From Microbacterium cremeum (lineage in GTDB: Bacteria; Actinomycetota; Actinomycetes; Actinomycetales; Microbacteriaceae), in NCBI RefSeq assembly GCF_015277855.1, contig NZ_CP063812.1, positions 2,852,001 through 2,916,000 of the forward strand: DNA of 64,000 nt, read 5' to 3'. Both the position numbers and the translations under genes were made by a program. Shown here piece after piece: positions 60,603 through 64,000 of this stretch (its first letter is position 1; every line of letters starts with the position of its first letter). The notes beneath the pieces were generated by a model. The model searched no databases and was not told where the DNA came from. It saw only the letters and a program-made list of their open reading frames with translations.

Positions 60603-61696
60603 CTACGCGATCCGGGTCCCCTTCGGCAGCCGTCCCACAGGCGTCCGCGTCCGGGCCCACGCCCACCACAGCAGCCCGGCCGCCAACAGCGCCTGCAGCC
60701 CCATGCCGACGAACCAGCTCGGCGCCGTCTGCGCAATGACCTCTTCGGGGGTCGGTGACGGTTCGTACGGCATCGGCCCGCAGTCGTCCCAGCGCTGCTC
60801 GAGGTCAGGCGGCATCTGCGCCCACCGCACCCCGGCCTTGATCTGGCCGAACAGGTCGACCGGGTACCCGTGCCGATCGAAGGTCGTCGGCGTGGCATCG
60901 GCCAGGATCACGAACGGGTTCGCCGCCAGCAGCCACCACACCCGGTCGAACCGCGGCACCTCGTACGTCGACACCTGCCATTCGCCGCACGTGATCTCGA
61001 CGTCGTCGTCGCACGGGTAGTCGCCCATCGGCTCCTCACCCGGCATGCACGGATACGTGTCGCCCGTGTACTGCTCGTAGTTGTAGCTGCGGTGGTGGTT
61101 CGTCGCCTCCGACCGCACCGTGTACCCGACGAGCGCGAATGCGATGAGCGTGCCGATCACGAGCGCCGCGACGACGAGATACGTCGTCGCCACCGAGAAC
61201 AGCGGACGAGACAGGATGCCGCTCAGCGCGACTCCGATCGCCGCGATGATCCCCACCTCGAACACGAGGACCAGAAGCGAGACGCCGATGGTCGCGGGAC
61301 TGCCGCCGCCCGCGAGCGTCGCGATGAGCAGGAACGGCACCGACACCGCGACGAACGCGAGCCCCGTCACCCACGCCGCGAGGAACTTGCCGAACAGGAT
61401 CTCGGCGGTCGTCGCGAGGGTGACCTGCACCGGGGCGAGGGTCGCGGCATCCCGGTCTCCGTTGATGGCGTTTCCGCTCAGCGTCGGCGAGACGAGCACC
61501 ACCAGGAGGAGGGTGATGTAGACGATGGTCGAGTAGATCGCGGCGCCCGGCTGCTCGGTGAAGCCCCACGCGAGGAACGACAGCGCCGTGACGATCACGA
61601 GCAGCAGCGCGAAGACGCCGAGCAGCACGTACCAGGCGATGCTGCGCGTGCGCTGCGTCAGCTCGAGGCTGATGATCGTGCCGAGTCGCTGACCGC

Positions 61697-61700
<4 letters not shown>
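60603..61700 (-). CDS. ABC-2 type permease
   Basis: A 365-residue membrane protein with about six helices. It has an extracellular Cys-containing domain (residues about 225-290; YPCMPGEEPMGDYPC, DVEITCGEW) inserted between helices 5 and 6 and an N-terminal ISLELTQRTRSIAWYVLLGVF. It pairs with the ATPase (GTGA overlap). The disulfide-prone loop is unusual for the family. The cargo is unknown. The 111-bp gap to the left (60492-60602) holds only a CGCCGGATCCGGCG palindrome. Confidence 0.88.
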
Positions 61701-62698
<998 letters not shown>

Positions 62699-62771
62699 CC
62701 GACTCACCCTAGGGGGCACGGGTCCATGGGTTCCGCGGCGCGCCGGGCGCGGTGGTCGAGCCGGCACAAGC

Positions 62772-62971
62772 GGCGTTTCGTCTCGCTCCGCTCGCTCAAC
62801 GACCGGGTGCTGCCTCACGACGTTTCGTGTCGCTCCGCTCGCTCAACGACCGGCAGACGCGACGGGCGAGCGGTTCGGTCGTTGAGCGAGCGAGGAACGA
62901 GCGAGACGAAACGCCAGCGCCTCCCCGCAGACCTCACCCCGTTTCGTCTCGCTGCGCTCGCTCAACGACCG
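62772..62971. repeat. Cluster of four REP-like dispersed repeats
   Basis: Copies of the same element as at 25878-26153 lie at about 62772-62806, 62819-62853, 62876-62915 (reverse orientation) and 62940-62971. The centre of each carries TCGCTCAACGACCGG or its complement. They occupy most of the 325-bp gap 62699-63023, in which no gene is seen. Confidence 0.9.
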
Positions 62972-63023
62972 CGGGGGCGCGAAGTCCTCTCGAGTGTCGG
63001 AGGAGCGTGGTTGCCTGGACGGC

Positions 63024-63806
63024 ATGGACACCGCGACATCATCCGACGGCACGGCGATCGCCTACGAGGCACGCGGCGAAGGGCCGGTCGTCATCATCAC
63101 AGGTGGCGCGCTGTCGGTCGCCGCCGATGCGGCGGGACTCGCCGGCGCTCTTGCCGACCGGGGATTCCGCGCCGTCACGTGGGACCGGCGTGCGCGCGGA
63201 TCGAGCGGCGACGCCCGGGGTTCGACGCCGGATCGCGAGGTCGAGGACCTCGCGGCGGTCCTCGATGCCGTCGGCGGCGACGCCGCGGTGCTCGGGCATT
63301 CGTCGGGCGCGGTCCTGGCGCTGTACGCCGCGTCGCGCGGCGTGCCGGTGCGCGCCCTGTTCCTCTCGGAGCCGCCGCTGCGCTTCGGGGAGGACGAGCC
63401 CGCACCCGACCTCGCCGAACGCCTCCAGCGCCTCGTCGACGAGGGGCACCCCGACGAGGCGGTCGTGACGTTCCAGCTCGAGAACGTCGGGCTGCCGCGG
63501 GAGATGGTCGAGGGCATGCGAGCGAGCGATCAGTTCGCGGCGCTCGTCCCGCTGGCGCAGTCGACCGTCTACGACACGCGGCTCGTCGCCCAGGTGTCGA
63601 CCCCCGACGAGCGGATGCTCGGCGTGCGCGTGCCGGTCACCGTCCTGCGCGGCGAGCAGACGTTCCCGTTGCTGATCGCCGCGGCCGACAGGCTGGCCGC
63701 CGAGATGGCCGGAGCCGAACTCGTCGTCGTGCCCGAGTCCGTCATGCACCGGCCCGATCCCGCGGCGACTGCGCGGGTCGTCGCCGAGCGGCTGGGAAAG
63801 AACTGA
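63024..63806 (+). CDS. Alpha/beta hydrolase
   Basis: A 260-residue hydrolase with nucleophile Ser93 in the elbow LGHSSGAV, an oxyanion region around VIITGGALS and RAVTWDRRARGSS, and a C-terminal His in SVMHRPDPAATA as the likely third catalytic residue. The cap is short. No signal peptide. The substrate is unknown. ATG 63024 was chosen over an in-frame GTG-type start upstream. It is 1 bp from the next gene, so the two are co-transcribed. Confidence 0.88.
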   Translation: MDTATSSDGTAIAYEARGEGPVVIITGGALSVAADAAGLAGALADRGFRAVTWDRRARGSSGDARGSTPDREVEDLAAVLDAVGGDAAVLGHSSGAVLALYAASRGVPVRALFLSEPPLRFGEDEPAPDLAERLQRLVDEGHPDEAVVTFQLENVGLPREMVEGMRASDQFAALVPLAQSTVYDTRLVAQVSTPDERMLGVRVPVTVLRGEQTFPLLIAAADRLAAEMAGAELVVVPESVMHRPDPAATARVVAERLGKN

Positions 63807-63807
63807 C

Positions 63808-64000
63808 ATGGAGATCCAGTTCGTCGCGGGCTTCGGCCCCATCAGCCGGGAGCCCGGGCCGGCGCTCGACTTCTGGTCGGGCGACCTCGGCATCGGGTTC
63901 CACGAGCTCGCCCCCGACTATCACCACGCCGACGACCTCGCCGGGACGAAGGCCTTCGCCATCTGGCCGCTCGCGCAGGCGGCCGAGTCGACGTTCGGAA
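63808..64000 (+). CDS. Glyoxalase/VOC-fold protein (5' part only)
   Basis: The first 64 codons of a small protein opening with EIQFVAGFGPISREPG, then LDFWSGDLGIGF and TKAFAIWPLAQAAEST, the pattern of glyoxalase/bleomycin-resistance (VOC) domains. It starts 1 bp after the hydrolase stop and runs off the window, so its length and metal ligands cannot be judged. Confidence 0.65.
   Translation, partial: MEIQFVAGFGPISREPGPALDFWSGDLGIGFHELAPDYHHADDLAGTKAFAIWPLAQAAESTFG

Overview
The window reads as chromosomal DNA of a high-GC actinobacterium, most likely family Microbacteriaceae and close to Microbacterium. This rests on the very GC-rich sequence, frequent GTG starts, ATGA/GTGA-coupled operons, a stand-alone LigD-type polymerase, PspC/histidine-kinase stress genes, and dispersed GGTCGTTGAGCGAGC repeats. 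No rRNA, complete tRNA, phage, transposase or integrase was found. Assignments come from reading the sequence and from recalled family features; nothing was run against a database.

Left part (1-29.7 kb): a partial LigD-like polymerase, an SseB-like protein, a MerR regulator with a duplicated operator, a secreted repeat protein, PcrA helicase, a PspC-type two-component system facing PspC membrane genes, and a lipoprotein. Next comes a six-gene oligopeptide ABC operon (LysR, binding protein, two permeases, double ATPase, GNAT/C39-like protein) in which the LysR frame runs without a stop into the binding-protein frame. A DUF1684-type protein, a 1009-residue membrane protein with a glycosidase-like domain, a drug-type ABC exporter with a WYL regulator, and a HbpS/UPF0303-type protein follow. 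Gaps in this part carry two families of dispersed inverted repeats, including a five-copy 132-bp tandem array.

Middle part (29.7-42.2 kb) is amino-acid metabolism. MmuM and a trans-sulfuration enzyme face an Lrp regulator. Then two divergent operons, [homoserine dehydrogenase - aldehyde dehydrogenase - aspartate ammonia-lyase] and [amino-acid permease - Bsr-like racemase - IclR], together spell a route from homoserine through aspartate semialdehyde and aspartate to fumarate. The short homoserine dehydrogenase, without an ACT domain, fits catabolism rather than synthesis. A tRNA-like remnant at 29793 and a decayed acetyltransferase at about 41300 bracket this block.

Right part (42.2-60.5 kb) looks like an amide/amine/omega-amino-acid utilisation locus. 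GabT-like aminotransferase, GcdH-type acyl-CoA dehydrogenase and a semialdehyde dehydrogenase form one operon facing a PucR regulator. A class III CoA-transferase is coupled to a LacI regulator. A perfect 18-bp palindrome lies at the promoter of a ten-gene operon: copper amine oxidase, dipeptide-type ABC importer (five genes), a NylC-like 6-aminohexanoate-oligomer endohydrolase homologue with an Asn-Thr self-cleavage site, a PaiB-like FMN protein, a C45 Ntn hydrolase and a small membrane protein. Inferred logic: import an amide-linked amine compound, hydrolyse it with two Ntn hydrolases, oxidise or transaminate the amine, oxidise the aldehyde, attach CoA and dehydrogenate.

The end (60.6-64 kb) has an ABC-2 exporter pair, a cluster of the dispersed repeat, an alpha/beta hydrolase and the start of a glyoxalase-fold protein.
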